A stretch of 53,740 nucleotides of DNA. Source: Marinilabiliaceae bacterium. Its GTDB lineage: Bacteria > Bacteroidota > Bacteroidia > Bacteroidales > Marinilabiliaceae. Positions 17,459 to 26,605 of the stretch are shown piece after piece. The notes under the pieces are model-generated. The model was not told where the DNA came from and ran no database searches. It saw only the letters and a program-made list of their open reading frames with translations. The translations under genes were made by a program, and so were the position numbers. How positions within the stretch are numbered: position 1 is the stretch's first letter; every line of letters starts with the position of its first letter. The stretch spans positions 1-53,740 of the forward strand of contig WRMI01000014.1 of the NCBI GenBank assembly GCA_009777175.1, written 5' to 3'.

Positions 17459-19024
17459 TTATTTTTTCAAAAAATCTGAAACTTTTTGAGCGGATATTTC
17501 TCCGTCAATTGCTGATGACACAATTCCTCCTGCATATCCTGCTCCTTCTCCGCATGGAAATAAACCTTCAATTTGAATATGTTGAAATGTATCATTGTTT
17601 CGTGGAATGCGGACAGGAGATGAGGTTCTTGTTTCAACCCCAACAACAACGGCATCTTCGGTAAGAAAACCTTTTGCCCATTTACCGAACAAAAGAAATG
17701 CCCCTTTTAATCTTTTATAAATATCTACGGGCAAAATTTTGTGAACGGGTGCTGACACTACTCCGGGTAGATAGGAACAATCGGGTAAGTCGTTAGAAAT
17801 ATGCCCTTTAACAAAATCGGTAAGTCGCTGGGCGGGTGCAATAATACTCTTTTTACCTATTTGAAAACAACTCTTTTCTAATTTTTTTTGATAAAATAAA
17901 CCCGCCAATGCTCCATGTTCCTGATAATTAGGCATATCTTCTAACCTAATTTCCACTACAAAACCGCTATTTGCAAAAGGAGAGTTTCGATTTGCGGGAG
18001 ACATTCCATTTACAACTATTTCTGATGCATTTGTCATCGAAGGAACAATAAAACCACCGGGACACATACAAAACGAATAAACTCCTCTTTCTCGTATTTG
18101 TGTTGTAAAAGAGTAAGTTGCAGGTGGTAAAAATTTGCCTCTACCATCGGGATTGTGGTATTGAATTTGGTCAATTAATTTTTGAGGATGTTCGACTCTA
18201 ACGCCCATTGCAAAAGGTTTTGCTTCAATGGTAATTCCTTTGTGGTGTAATAATTTATAAACGTCTTGTGCCGAGTGACCTGTAGCCAAAATCACAGCTT
18301 TACTCCTAATTATTTCGCCCTTTTGGGTAATAATTCCTTCGATTTTATCTTTTTTAACGATTAAATCTTCCATTTTGGTATTAAACCTGATTTCACCTCC
18401 GCAGTCGGTAATTGTTTTACGGATGTTTTCGATAACAATTGGTAACTTATCGCTGCCAATATGAGGCTGGGCCTCAATAGTGATTTTTTCGTCAGCGCCG
18501 TGAAAGCAAAATATATGTAGAATTCGATTCACATTTCCTCTTTTTTTGCTTCTGGTATTTAACTTTCCGTCCGAAAAAGCACCAGCACCACCTTCTCCGA
18601 AGGCATAATTTGATTCGGAATTAATTGGATTATTTTTATTAAGTAACGCAAGGTCTTTTTTTCGTTCGTGAACATCTTTGCCTCGTTCAATAACAATGGG
18701 TTTCAGTCCTAATTCGATTAATCTTAGTGCCGCAAATAAACCACAAGGACCCGCACCGACTATAATTACTTCAGGGGAATTCGTTACATTTGAGTAGTTT
18801 AATTGAATAATCACTTTTGGTGCAAGTTTTTCTTTTCCGACTGATACTTCTATCTGTAATTGTATTAAAACGGGATTCTTACGAGCATCTATTGAACTCC
18901 GTTTTATTCTAAAATCAGAAATGTCATCGGTTGATATATTTAAACTTTCTGAAAGCAATGATTTGATTTTGTTTTCATTGCAAGAATCTTCCGGCGATAT
19001 TCGTATTATTATCTCTTTGTTCAT
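17459..19024 (-). CDS. FAD-dependent oxidoreductase (COG2509 type)
   Basis: Flavoprotein of 521 residues of the widespread, poorly characterised COG2509 family (NAD(P)/FAD-dependent, BaiN/HI0933-like fold). An N-terminal non-flavin domain of about 85 residues precedes the FAD-binding Rossmann motif VIVGAGPCGLFAALRLIELG (about 89-108) and the acidic IVIERGKDV. Family blocks follow: FGEGGAGAFSDGKLNTR, ILATGHSAQDVY, GVRVEHPQ, RGVYSFCMCPGG and the C-terminal FPCGEGAGYAGGIVSSAIDG, which closes the FAD site. The substrate is unknown. It begins from a promoter at 19051-19058 and precedes murG by 14 bases. Confidence 0.9.
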   Translation of the reverse strand: MNKEIIIRISPEDSCNENKIKSLLSESLNISTDDISDFRIKRSSIDARKNPVLIQLQIEVSVGKEKLAPKVIIQLNYSNVTNSPEVIIVGAGPCGLFAALRLIELGLKPIVIERGKDVHERKKDLALLNKNNPINSESNYAFGEGGAGAFSDGKLNTRSKKRGNVNRILHIFCFHGADEKITIEAQPHIGSDKLPIVIENIRKTITDCGGEIRFNTKMEDLIVKKDKIEGIITQKGEIIRSKAVILATGHSAQDVYKLLHHKGITIEAKPFAMGVRVEHPQKLIDQIQYHNPDGRGKFLPPATYSFTTQIRERGVYSFCMCPGGFIVPSMTNASEIVVNGMSPANRNSPFANSGFVVEIRLEDMPNYQEHGALAGLFYQKKLEKSCFQIGKKSIIAPAQRLTDFVKGHISNDLPDCSYLPGVVSAPVHKILPVDIYKRLKGAFLLFGKWAKGFLTEDAVVVGVETRTSSPVRIPRNNDTFQHIQIEGLFPCGEGAGYAGGIVSSAIDGEISAQKVSDFLKK

Positions 19025-19050
19025 AAAAAATATGATATTAAAAATTTTTG

Positions 19051-19058
19051 CAAAAATA
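19051..19058 (-). promoter_or_regulatory. -7 element upstream of the COG2509 flavoprotein
   Basis: Read on the minus strand, TATTTTTG followed by C matches the TAnnTTTGC pattern, 27 bases before the ATG at 19024. Confidence 0.5.
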
Positions 19059-19075
19059 TATAATTATTTTAATTT

Positions 19076-19345
19076 TCACATCATATTATCTGACTTCGCA
19101 ATAAAATATCTGTTTGTGTAACCAGAAGTAGTATCTACAGTAATATTAATTTGTTGATCATATTTGTAATAATCATAATACTCTTTTAAACCACAAAACA
19201 TACTTATAATATGTTTCTTCATACAAATTGTGCAAGGTGATTGAAAATTTATTCTCGGCAACTTTGTTCATCCTTGTTGCATCGGGAGTCCAATTGTTCA
19301 TTGTGCCTGCAAGATAAACTTCGGCATTATTTTGAGTTCCGTAAG
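19076..19345 (-). pseudogene. Frameshifted remnant of a CBM48/SusE-like carbohydrate-binding protein
   Basis: On the minus strand the segment from about 19345 reads VPYGTQNNAEVYLAGTMNNW, then TPDATRMNKVAENKFSITL and EETYYKYVLWFKRVL before a stop. A +1 shift near 19195 restores EYYDYYKYDQQINITVDTTS and GYTNRYFIAKSDNMM, ending at 19076. The first part has the pattern of glycogen/starch-binding E-set domains (G-x-MNNW-x-P-x-x-x-RM). No start codon or signal peptide is present at the 5' end, so the gene is truncated as well as frameshifted. It was probably once an exported polysaccharide-binding protein. Confidence 0.6.
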
Positions 19346-19429
19346 GTACAGTTACATAATTTTTTTTACTATTTTACAGCCCTACCAAAAATATATATGC
19401 AAGAATCCTTCCAATGCGTTTATCACTTT

Positions 19430-19488
19430 CCCGACATTCCCGACATATTCCCGACATATTCCCGACATACCCGACATATTCCCGACAA
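19430..19488. repeat. 11-bp CCCGACATATT minisatellite
   Basis: Four to five imperfect copies of CCCGACATATT lie directly downstream of the decayed AlbA-type gene. The same unit recurs at 36291-36330 inside the toxin-antitoxin array. Confidence 0.8.
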
Positions 19489-19489
19489 A

Positions 19490-19906
19490 TCAAATTCGAT
19501 AGTAGGTCTTTTTTCCGTCACCTTCTCTTTTGAAAATGTTTTTGTTCATCAATTCTTCAATATCTCGCAGTGCTGTTCTGTCAATGGTGTCATTTAACTC
19601 TTGATATTCTTTATTCGTGATTTTTCCATTTTTACGAACATACAAAACTGCTTTCATCTGCCTTTCATTCAGCCCTAACTTGCTTAAATCTTCTTTGTTG
19701 TACAAAATTTTTTGGAAAATAGTCCAAAAATCGTTACCTTTGCACGAAAAATGAGGAACAGGAATGTTAGCATCTATACAGAGATTTTTCATTTTGTCTT
19801 TGCCAATGTAGATTTTATCGCCCTGCGCATTAGCAAAGCCGCATATCCAATCTAAATATTCCTCGTGCCAAGAGGTCTTGTACTCTATGTTTTGTTGTTC
19901 GGGCAT
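19490..19906 (-). pseudogene. Internally deleted AlbA_2 (Schlafen-type) ATP-binding/winged-helix regulator
   Basis: A 138-residue frame that joins the two ends of a normally ~400-500-residue protein. Residues 1-38 (MPEQQNIEYKTSWHEEYLDW then ICGFANAQGDKIYIGKDK) are the start of a divergent AlbA_2/Schlafen AAA_4 domain, where GG-x-IYIGI is typical. Residues 40-75 (CIDANIPVPHF and GNDFWTIFQKILYNKEDL) come from near the end of the same family. Residues 78-138 are its winged helix (LNERQMKAVLYVRKNGKITN). The whole middle is missing although the frame is intact, so this looks like a clean internal deletion. A short product may still be made. Confidence 0.7.
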
Positions 19907-20126
19907 AATGCAAATTTTACGTCATTATCCTATTCGTTTTATTTTTGAATTATTTGATAATTCCATTTTTTTTTAATTTTTCGTGCAAAAACATTTATTA
20001 AAACGTAAATATATAAATTATGTTTCATTTTTATCTACATTACATTATTTGTTCATATCCCCTATTTTTCGCTATTCATCATCGCTCTTATTTCTTTATC
20101 TGATTTTTCGACAAGATCACTACTCA

Positions 20127-21455
20127 CTACTCACTACCCAACAATATATTAGAAACAGCATAAATTGGGTAAATATCAATTTTTCCAATTTTTCCAAAAT
20201 TTTCTAATGAAGTTCTAAATCCTTTATCAACATTTTTTTCATCAATAAATCGGTATAAACTTTGCATTGCACCTCTTGTGCCTGCTTTCACTTCCAAAGG
20301 AACTATTTTAGTACCATTTTCAATCAAGTAATCCACTTCTGCTTGGCATCCTTTCTGTTCTCGTTGCCAATAAAAAAGTTGTGCGTGAGCGTCGCAGGGC
20401 ATTTTTTTGAGTATTTCGAGACCAACAAACATTTCAACTATTGCTCCTTTGTTGATTGATTCAAGCGTCTCGCCCAGAAGTAATTTAGAGATATCCAATT
20501 TCAAAATTTGTTGCATTATTCCTGTATCAAGGGCAATGATTTTTTGGTGTTTATGATTAAGTTCTGCCGCCAATGGAACACCATTTGCAGCACTATGAGT
20601 AATAGTATGTGCTAAACCAGCCATTATCAATAGTTCAACTGCCGTTTTAATGCTTTCGTGTTTTGTGTTTTCTGCCGCTCTTGAATATACAAATTTACTG
20701 CCCGTTTGTTCCATAATTGAAATGAAAACTTCTCGTAATCTGGAAGTTGGCACTCTTCTTTTGTATTTTGCAAAATCATCTGTGTAAGTCATAACTAAAT
20801 CGTTAAGTATTTGTTGGCATTCCTGCAAACTACCACCCGATACAAAAGTAGATACTACTTCGGGCATTCCTCCGATTGCAATAAATCGAGTTAGATGCTT
20901 TAAGCATTCTTTATGAAGTGGCTCAGACAAAGGATTTTGAGGAGTCGAAACTGCAATTTTATCTACTAACCTACTTAAATTCAGTGAATTCAAATACTCA
21001 TCAAACGATAATGGATACATAAACATCGAGCGAATACGACCAACACCAAACATTGGCAATTCCTGTAACGCAAATTCTAATAAAGAACCAGCAGCAATTA
21101 CGTGCAGGTCGGGCATTTCTTCATAAAAATAGCGTAAAGATGAAATTGCATCAGGACAACTTTGAATTTCATCCATAAATATTAATGTTTTCCCTGAAAC
21201 AATGAAAGTCCCAAACATTGCATATAGTTCGTCTATTATTGGTTTTGGAGAAGAATATTTTTCAAAAATTTTTTTTACATCTTGGTGTTCTTTTTTTTCA
21301 AAATTAATTTCCAAAAAATGTTCAAATGTTTTGCCTAATTCTCTTACAGACGAAGATTTACCAACTTGTCTTGCGCCACGCAGTAGCAATGGTTTGAGTT
21401 TTTTTGAGTATTTCCAATCTAATAATTGTTTGTCAATGTTCCTTTTTATATACAT
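20127..21455 (-). CDS. AAA_14/DUF4143 ATPase (first of two paralogues)
   Basis: Cytoplasmic P-loop ATPase of 442 residues from the ATG at 21453-21455; an open frame runs 20 codons further but is AT-rich and atypical. Walker A is LLLRGARQVGKSS (about 23-35). Walker B and its following motif are LIFMDEIQSCPDA (about 102-114). AAAGSLLEFAL is the sensor region. The DUF4143 C-terminal half contains a PD-(D/E)XK-like signature around AEVDYLIENGTKIVPLEVKAG (about 383-403). The family is very common in Bacteroidota and often occurs in many copies per genome; its function is unsettled. It is clearly paralogous to the gene at 37401-38729, and a third, deleted relative is at 32610. Confidence 0.88.
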   Translation of the reverse strand: MYIKRNIDKQLLDWKYSKKLKPLLLRGARQVGKSSSVRELGKTFEHFLEINFEKKEHQDVKKIFEKYSSPKPIIDELYAMFGTFIVSGKTLIFMDEIQSCPDAISSLRYFYEEMPDLHVIAAGSLLEFALQELPMFGVGRIRSMFMYPLSFDEYLNSLNLSRLVDKIAVSTPQNPLSEPLHKECLKHLTRFIAIGGMPEVVSTFVSGGSLQECQQILNDLVMTYTDDFAKYKRRVPTSRLREVFISIMEQTGSKFVYSRAAENTKHESIKTAVELLIMAGLAHTITHSAANGVPLAAELNHKHQKIIALDTGIMQQILKLDISKLLLGETLESINKGAIVEMFVGLEILKKMPCDAHAQLFYWQREQKGCQAEVDYLIENGTKIVPLEVKAGTRGAMQSLYRFIDEKNVDKGFRTSLENFGKIGKIDIYPIYAVSNILLGSE

Positions 21456-21542
21456 ATTGTGATAATTGTGATAATATAAATTTTTGCAAAAATAGGTAAT
21501 TTTTTTATATTTCAACGCTTATTTTTTAATAAATATTTTTAT

Positions 21543-21641
21543 AAAGGTAAAAAAATGCCACCGAACAAATGTTGGAAAGGTAAAAAAATGCCACCGAACA
21601 AACGTTGGAAAGGTAAAAAAAGCGACCCGAACAAACGCTGA
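21543..21641. repeat. 33-bp tandem repeat, three units
   Basis: Three adjacent 33-bp units begin at 21543, 21576 and 21609, the third diverged (core AAAAATGCCACCGAACAAA). Since 33 is a multiple of three, the minus strand reads an 11-residue repeat (TFPTFVRWHFF), but there is no reason to think it is translated. It sits upstream of the 21455 ATPase gene. Confidence 0.8.
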
Positions 21642-21709
21642 AAAAGTAGAAATATGTTTCAGCATATCATAGCGGGCGAACGTAATGTCGCTCCCCTGCA
21701 CTTATTTGT

Positions 21710-21904
21710 TCATTTTTCAAATATTGCATTAGAAAGAACTTCTCTAACTCTATTTTCATCATCTACTTTTGCGAGAAAGGTAATTTGGTCCCAACCGTGT
21801 AAAATAGTGTCGCCGGATGGTGAAATCACGTGCCAAATATCATTTTCTTCATTATTGATATAATCTTTTTCGTTCCTTTTGACAAAACAGAAACAGGCAC
21901 AATG
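21710..21904 (-). pseudogene. Possible 3' gene remnant without a start
   Basis: A minus-strand frame ends in NDIWHVISPSGDTILHGWDQ, then ITFLAKVDDENRVREVLSNA and IFEK, which has the look of real coding sequence. It has no Met and is preceded by an in-frame stop at 21905. I do not recognise the family. It is probably the surviving 3' end of a deleted gene between the Omp28-like gene and the 33-bp repeats. Confidence 0.3.
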
Positions 21905-21946
21905 CTATAAGGCAACAAAGCCAATAAAGGATAAAAATTTTTATAG

Positions 21947-22750
21947 TTATTCCTTAAACAATTTCATTTCCAAAACCTGATATACCTCAAAAGTATTAAC
22001 ATCATAAATAAATGCAACTATTGAAATATTTTCTGGTTTCCACTCTTTTTCAGAAATATCAAAGGTTTTCGTTATTTCTAAAACTTCTTCTTCTAATAAT
22101 GTAATCTCTTCGCCCCACGTTCCGTTTATTGCATCTCGGAAAACATGTTTGTGAACATATTCTCTATTAATACCCGTAGGTGTCGCTTGTGCGGCTACAA
22201 TATCGCTTTCAGTGATCCACAAAAGCAAATTTATATCTGAAATATTTTGGGTACTTGTTATAGTTGTATTAACAAAAATATATTCAATTCTTTCATCAAA
22301 ACCGCAAATCATTTGCATTTCAATTTCTGTTTCTTCTTTTGTTCTTCTGTTTATAGCACCTTCCCAAAAATCAGAAGTTAATATATTGTCGCCATCAATT
22401 GAAGCGCTTGGATGAAAATTAGCCTCAAAATGAGCGTTATATTCTCTTCCTTTATCTGTTACCAAATTCATTGCGGCAGTTGGATTGGGGTGAGAATGAA
22501 TAGTAACAATTACGAGAGTATCACCGCGTAAAGTTTTTAATGAATCAAGAAATACCGAAGATGCTGGGCAATTTACGCATGTTTGGTCGGTAAAATAAGC
22601 AACCAAAACATTTTTAGTTACAATGGTAGAATCTGTGGGAGTGCTATCGTCAATTATTTGTTTAGTCCAATTCGATTCGGGAATAATATCACAGCTTACA
22701 ATTCCCAGAATAGACACGATAATTCCCAGAAAAAATGTTATCTTTTTCAT
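21947..22750 (-). CDS. Omp28-related lipoprotein with thioredoxin-like CxxC
   Basis: Predicted outer-membrane lipoprotein of 267 residues: signal peptide KKITFFLGIIVSILGIVSC with lipid attachment at Cys20. Residues 46-90 resemble the thioredoxin-like core of the Omp28 family (NVLVAYFTDQTCVNCPASS), with Cys58 and Cys61 as a CxxC pair, HSHPNPTAAM and PSASIDG. The C-terminal half is beta-rich and contains the family phrase INREYVHKHVFRDAINGTWG (about 200-219). It is 12 bases downstream of the DUF6029-like gene, so the pair is an operon; this combination is seen in Bacteroidota. Redox activity is a guess from the CxxC. Confidence 0.83.
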   Translation of the reverse strand: MKKITFFLGIIVSILGIVSCDIIPESNWTKQIIDDSTPTDSTIVTKNVLVAYFTDQTCVNCPASSVFLDSLKTLRGDTLVIVTIHSHPNPTAAMNLVTDKGREYNAHFEANFHPSASIDGDNILTSDFWEGAINRRTKEETEIEMQMICGFDERIEYIFVNTTITSTQNISDINLLLWITESDIVAAQATPTGINREYVHKHVFRDAINGTWGEEITLLEEEVLEITKTFDISEKEWKPENISIVAFIYDVNTFEVYQVLEMKLFKE

Positions 22751-22762
22751 ATCAAAAAAATA

Positions 22763-24481
22763 TTAAAAATTATAGTTGTAATTTAATAAAAAGCCTTTGC
22801 TTGCGGGAACGGTGCGGCAAATGCCTCCCGAACAGTCGTAACCTGCACGAGTACGACCGTAACCCGCCTGAATCAAATGAGATTTATGCGTATATGTTAA
22901 TAATGCCTTATAATAGTGTAAATCAGTCTCTCCCGGATTGTACATATCGGCAATTGTTATCATAAATTTCGATAAAATTGACAATTCGATGGTAGCAGCA
23001 CACCAATCGCCTTGATCTTCTTTTGTGTTAAGATATTGAATTTCAGTACGTAAAGTAAATAATAAACTTTGTTGATATTTTCCTTCGGCTACAAAAATAT
23101 TTGCCTTTAAATAAGGCTCTGTAACTGTTTCATGCGCTCTGATAACCCATTCGTTTGATAATAGGTTCATATACATAAGATTAAGCCTGAAATTAGATGT
23201 TATTCTTTTATCTAAAGCAATGTTAATATCTTGATAATATTTTTCTTTTCCCATTTTAAAGAAAGAAGATGTGTAACCTTCAGTACCATATAATAATCTT
23301 GTGGGGTCGCTGTATTCGGTATAATCGATAACATATTCCTTATCAATAGCCCTAATGTGCGATGCGTTTATTTTGATGTTTGTTCCATATTGTCCGCCTA
23401 ATATTGTGTTTCTTTGGAAAGTGTACGAAAAAACACCTTGGAACGCCCATTCGCCATCTGGTTGTGTAGCATAAGGATACAATGTAGCCAACGAATAAGA
23501 GTGTTGCATGGAAAATGGCGGCAAATGATTTATAAAAGATGCTGCCGTAGAATTATCTTTGCAATAACTTCTGAAACTCATGTTGTCGCTCCGTTTTGCT
23601 TGCAATAATATACTCATTCCTCTTTGTGCGTAAGAGGATGAAAACAACCAAGCCGTTCCGTTTTTGTAAATATAATTATTATCAAACGACGGGTCGTTGA
23701 TTTTCGTTGCATATTCTAACAAAAACGAGTATTTGCCCTTTTGCATACGTGCGCGAATATCATAAGCCGCAACATCTTCAGGGAAATTAAGTCGATTTAA
23801 ACCAGAGGGAGTATAAATTTCAATATATGGCTCTTTTTCTTCTTCATGTTTTGTTATAAAAGAACCACCGAGCATAAAAAAAGTATTACTTTCGCACATT
23901 TTTGTAAACCATTGCTCAAAATTAAGTTCTAAGTCCCCACCAAGAATATAACTAGGGTTATGTTCAAAATAACGTCTCTGCTGACCACCTAATGCTTTGA
24001 TATTTATGCCTTTATAAGGCTCAACAGATAATCGTCCTCCACGAATGGCATTGTCAATTCCGAGACTTCTTTCTTGATATGCTCTGAAAATCAGTCCACT
24101 ACCAAATTGGTCATAAAAATCACCTACTGTTAAACGAATTTTTTTATAGTGCCCTGTTATATATAGATAAGGCACTCCCCACCCTGCAAAATCAGGCTCA
24201 TAGCCAGGTAGAGGGTATTTTAAATATTCAAAACGTCCCCCCGCATTAACATATTGGCTCATTATATTCAAATCCAAATAAGTGTTTGTAAGAGCCGTTA
24301 GTGCGGGAACATCTTCAAATCCTATATCAGCACCAATATCTTTATCTTTTTCAGGGAAAAGTATGTTCGAATGGATACTACCATTAACTGAAATAGGAAA
24401 TTTTTTCTCATTCTCATCCTCATTTGCTTGTAAAGACAAACAAAATAGAAGACAGAATATTGTTAAAAGATTATATTTCAT
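22763..24481 (-). CDS. DUF6029-like outer-membrane protein
   Basis: Predicted outer-membrane beta-rich protein of 572 residues from the ATG at 24479-24481, which begins the signal peptide MKYNLLTIFCLLFCLSLQA; an ATG 11 codons upstream is less likely. The blocks VGDFYDQFGSGLIFRAYQER and GIDNAIRGGRLSVEPYKGI are those I associate with the DUF6029 family of Bacteroidota. The remainder alternates aromatic and polar residues like a large barrel. It ends FLLNYNYNF, with a C-terminal Phe as in many outer-membrane proteins. It is the first gene of a two-gene unit with the Omp28-like lipoprotein. Function unknown. Confidence 0.75.
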   Translation of the reverse strand: MKYNLLTIFCLLFCLSLQANEDENEKKFPISVNGSIHSNILFPEKDKDIGADIGFEDVPALTALTNTYLDLNIMSQYVNAGGRFEYLKYPLPGYEPDFAGWGVPYLYITGHYKKIRLTVGDFYDQFGSGLIFRAYQERSLGIDNAIRGGRLSVEPYKGINIKALGGQQRRYFEHNPSYILGGDLELNFEQWFTKMCESNTFFMLGGSFITKHEEEKEPYIEIYTPSGLNRLNFPEDVAAYDIRARMQKGKYSFLLEYATKINDPSFDNNYIYKNGTAWLFSSSYAQRGMSILLQAKRSDNMSFRSYCKDNSTAASFINHLPPFSMQHSYSLATLYPYATQPDGEWAFQGVFSYTFQRNTILGGQYGTNIKINASHIRAIDKEYVIDYTEYSDPTRLLYGTEGYTSSFFKMGKEKYYQDINIALDKRITSNFRLNLMYMNLLSNEWVIRAHETVTEPYLKANIFVAEGKYQQSLLFTLRTEIQYLNTKEDQGDWCAATIELSILSKFMITIADMYNPGETDLHYYKALLTYTHKSHLIQAGYGRTRAGYDCSGGICRTVPASKGFLLNYNYNF

Positions 24482-24514
24482 ATATTTATTAAAAATCATT
24501 TTTCTTTTTTGCAC

Positions 24515-24565
24515 ACAGATGACACAGATTAAACGAGATTTTTACAGATTTTCTTCTTTTCTAAT
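24515..24565. repeat. Short dispersed repeat (CACAGATGACACAGATTAAA type)
   Basis: One member of the family of short intergenic repeats with phrases such as CACAGATTAAACGAGATTTT. An inverted-sense relative lies at about 26400-26445. Confidence 0.55.
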
Positions 24566-24670
24566 CTCTTATTTTTAAAGACTCCCTTAGTAGAAAGAAA
24601 TGTTAAGCCATATCCAATATGCGCAAAAATATTTAATAAAACGTAAATAAAAAAAATATATTGCAAAAAA

Positions 24671-26053
24671 TTACTCTTCGATCATTCTCAAAAGTATTTT
24701 ATTTCTGATAAAGTTATTTGTTTCAATATCTAAATTGTCAAATTCATCTGAATAATTTTTTAAAGCGTACTCGTTTCTAATACTTTCGACTGCTCTCTTA
24801 AATTCGTTTAAAACAAACATGTAATGCTCAAATATTGTCTCATCATCAACTTTGAACCGAAGTAAATAGTTTTCACTTATTTCAATTTGATGTTTGATTT
24901 TAAAATAGAAATCTTTTGTAGAACAAATTGTATCGTTTATTTTTAAAACGTCATTAACATAACAAACAGTTATCAGTTCAAATTCCTCTAAATTAAGATT
25001 TTTATACTCTTTTTTGTCTATTAATCGCCATAAAGAAAAATAGTTTGAATAAAAACGTTTGTCAAATTCTCTATTTTTGGGAATAACTCCGTAGGCTACA
25101 TTTAAAAATCCTACATCTATTATCATCTCTTTAATACGATTGACATGTTCCGTTTTTATTGATTTATCAATGTACAATGGTAGGAAAGTCGTATTTTGAT
25201 TAAAAAATGCAAACTCCATCGAAAGTAGCAAATTTTGCTTTAAATCATCCATGGACAATTCTTCTCCCTCAAATATGAATAATGGATTATTATCTTCCAC
25301 TGTATCTGATTGTTGCTTAGCAATATATATTTCGTATAGATACAATAAAGAAGAATAAACTCTCTCATTTTTTTCTATTTCTACCAATTCTAAATTATAT
25401 TTAAGTGGGACATTATGTTCCAAGTAAATTTGATTAATTTTCTGATAATCAATTAGATTAATTCTTGAAAGCCCAAAAGATAAAACAGAAATAATTGCCG
25501 CAGAAAACAACATCCATTTAAAAGATTTTCGTTTATAAATGCGTCTTATAGAAACCCAAGTTTGTAAAAATAAGACTATTATAATAAGGACAGAAATGTA
25601 GTTGTATTCAGGATAAAAACTAAAAACATAAAATCCGCTAATTGACATCATCATCCCTAAAGCATAGATAGTTGTTAATCTGGTAAACCAACTAAAGAAA
25701 TAGATGTTAAGATTTTTTTGGTCGTTAATTATTACTGATTTATGTATGTTTCTTTTTTCAAAAAACTTTCGAGGTTTGCCAAACCATTGAGAAAGACAAA
25801 AAGATTGCGCAAAAATTAATGATAAATATGCAAAAAACAAATTATAAAAATTTACTTCCTCGTCGGATAATATCATTAAATCGTAATTAAATTTAATTGA
25901 TACTATTCTGAATATTTCTCTTGAAAGATACAAAAAAGAATAGAATATAAATGAAAAAATTAGCCCAATTATAATGGTGATAACTATATTTTTCCGCTTA
26001 ATTTCAGGGAATTTGTCTTCGAAAAATATTAATTGTAAGCAGTGTTTATTCAA
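24671..26053 (-). CDS. Integral membrane protein of unknown function, possible ExbD-like C-terminal region
   Basis: Protein of 460 residues with about six predicted membrane segments in the first 215 residues (near 23-47, 65-85, 122-145, 150-168, 180-200). A soluble C-terminal half follows. Within it, FLPLYIDKSIKTEHVNRIKE and MIIDVGFLNVAYGVIP (about 305-340) resemble the periplasmic fold of ExbD-type proteins, where a D-K-x-x-x-Y-x-x-V pattern precedes a G-I/F-x-x-V strand. Several Bacteroidota membrane proteins carry such a domain, but this match is weak and the topology differs from a true ExbD. It is preceded by a small gene 39 bases upstream, probably one operon. No enzymatic motif. Confidence 0.6.
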   Translation of the reverse strand: MNKHCLQLIFFEDKFPEIKRKNIVITIIIGLIFSFIFYSFLYLSREIFRIVSIKFNYDLMILSDEEVNFYNLFFAYLSLIFAQSFCLSQWFGKPRKFFEKRNIHKSVIINDQKNLNIYFFSWFTRLTTIYALGMMMSISGFYVFSFYPEYNYISVLIIIVLFLQTWVSIRRIYKRKSFKWMLFSAAIISVLSFGLSRINLIDYQKINQIYLEHNVPLKYNLELVEIEKNERVYSSLLYLYEIYIAKQQSDTVEDNNPLFIFEGEELSMDDLKQNLLLSMEFAFFNQNTTFLPLYIDKSIKTEHVNRIKEMIIDVGFLNVAYGVIPKNREFDKRFYSNYFSLWRLIDKKEYKNLNLEEFELITVCYVNDVLKINDTICSTKDFYFKIKHQIEISENYLLRFKVDDETIFEHYMFVLNEFKRAVESIRNEYALKNYSDEFDNLDIETNNFIRNKILLRMIEE

Positions 26054-26092
26054 GTTTCGATAGTTTTTTTATCAAAATTAACAATTTATGAA

Positions 26093-26344
26093 TCATAGAA
26101 TGAATGTGAATTCATTTGCTCTATCACCTCTAATACCACCAGTATACAAAATAGTTGAATAATGAGGCTTTTGTTGAACTTCCTTTTCTATAACTTTTTT
26201 TCTACTTTTGTGCTTATATAGCAATATTCCTTCTTTTAAGTATGGACGCGGTTTAAAAACTGGATTCTCTAAAAGAACGAAACTATCGGGATACCGTTTT
26301 TGTATAGTTTCCCAATCTGTATATTTTTCCTGACTTTTATCCAT
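26093..26344 (-). CDS. Small conserved-type hypothetical protein
   Basis: An 83-residue soluble protein: an N-terminal WETIQKRYPDSFVLLENPVF block, then KEGILLYKHKSRKKVIEKEV and a C-terminal YTGGIRGDRANEFTFIL. This pattern (W-x-x-I-x-x-x-YP-x-x-x-V-L, later a Y-x-G strand) resembles small proteins that often sit beside clan AA aspartyl-protease-like genes in Bacteroidota and Cyanobacteria. No protease gene is adjacent here; the downstream neighbour is the membrane protein 39 bases away. Function unknown. Confidence 0.55.
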   Translation of the reverse strand: MDKSQEKYTDWETIQKRYPDSFVLLENPVFKPRPYLKEGILLYKHKSRKKVIEKEVQQKPHYSTILYTGGIRGDRANEFTFIL

Positions 26345-26605
26345 TGCCTTTAATTTTTTAATTTATATATTATCCGTTTAACTTTCAAATTTTTCATATT
26401 TTTTATCTGTGTAAATCTGTCGAATCTGTGTCATCTGTGTGCTAATTCGCAAAAATTGTATTTTTTTGTTAATTAAATTTTTTGCAAAATTAATAAATAA
26501 TTCGAAACAAAATAAAAATTTTTTCAAAAAATTGAAACTTTTATGTAACCTTTTAGTATAAGGGCAAATTTAGAATAATATTTTTAATTACATAAATTTT
26601 AATCA
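26345..26605. other. Divergent intergenic region with a dispersed repeat
   Basis: Separates two divergent genes. It contains a member of the short repeat family at about 26398-26445 (TCTGTGTAAATCTGTCGAAT) followed by very AT-rich sequence up to the signal-peptide gene at 26606. No clear promoter was identified. Confidence 0.4.

Noticed and set aside
21519-21701. Small minus-strand protein with TFPTFVRWHFF repeats
   Set aside because: It arises because the 33-bp tandem repeat is a multiple of three; no start context or homologue is evident.
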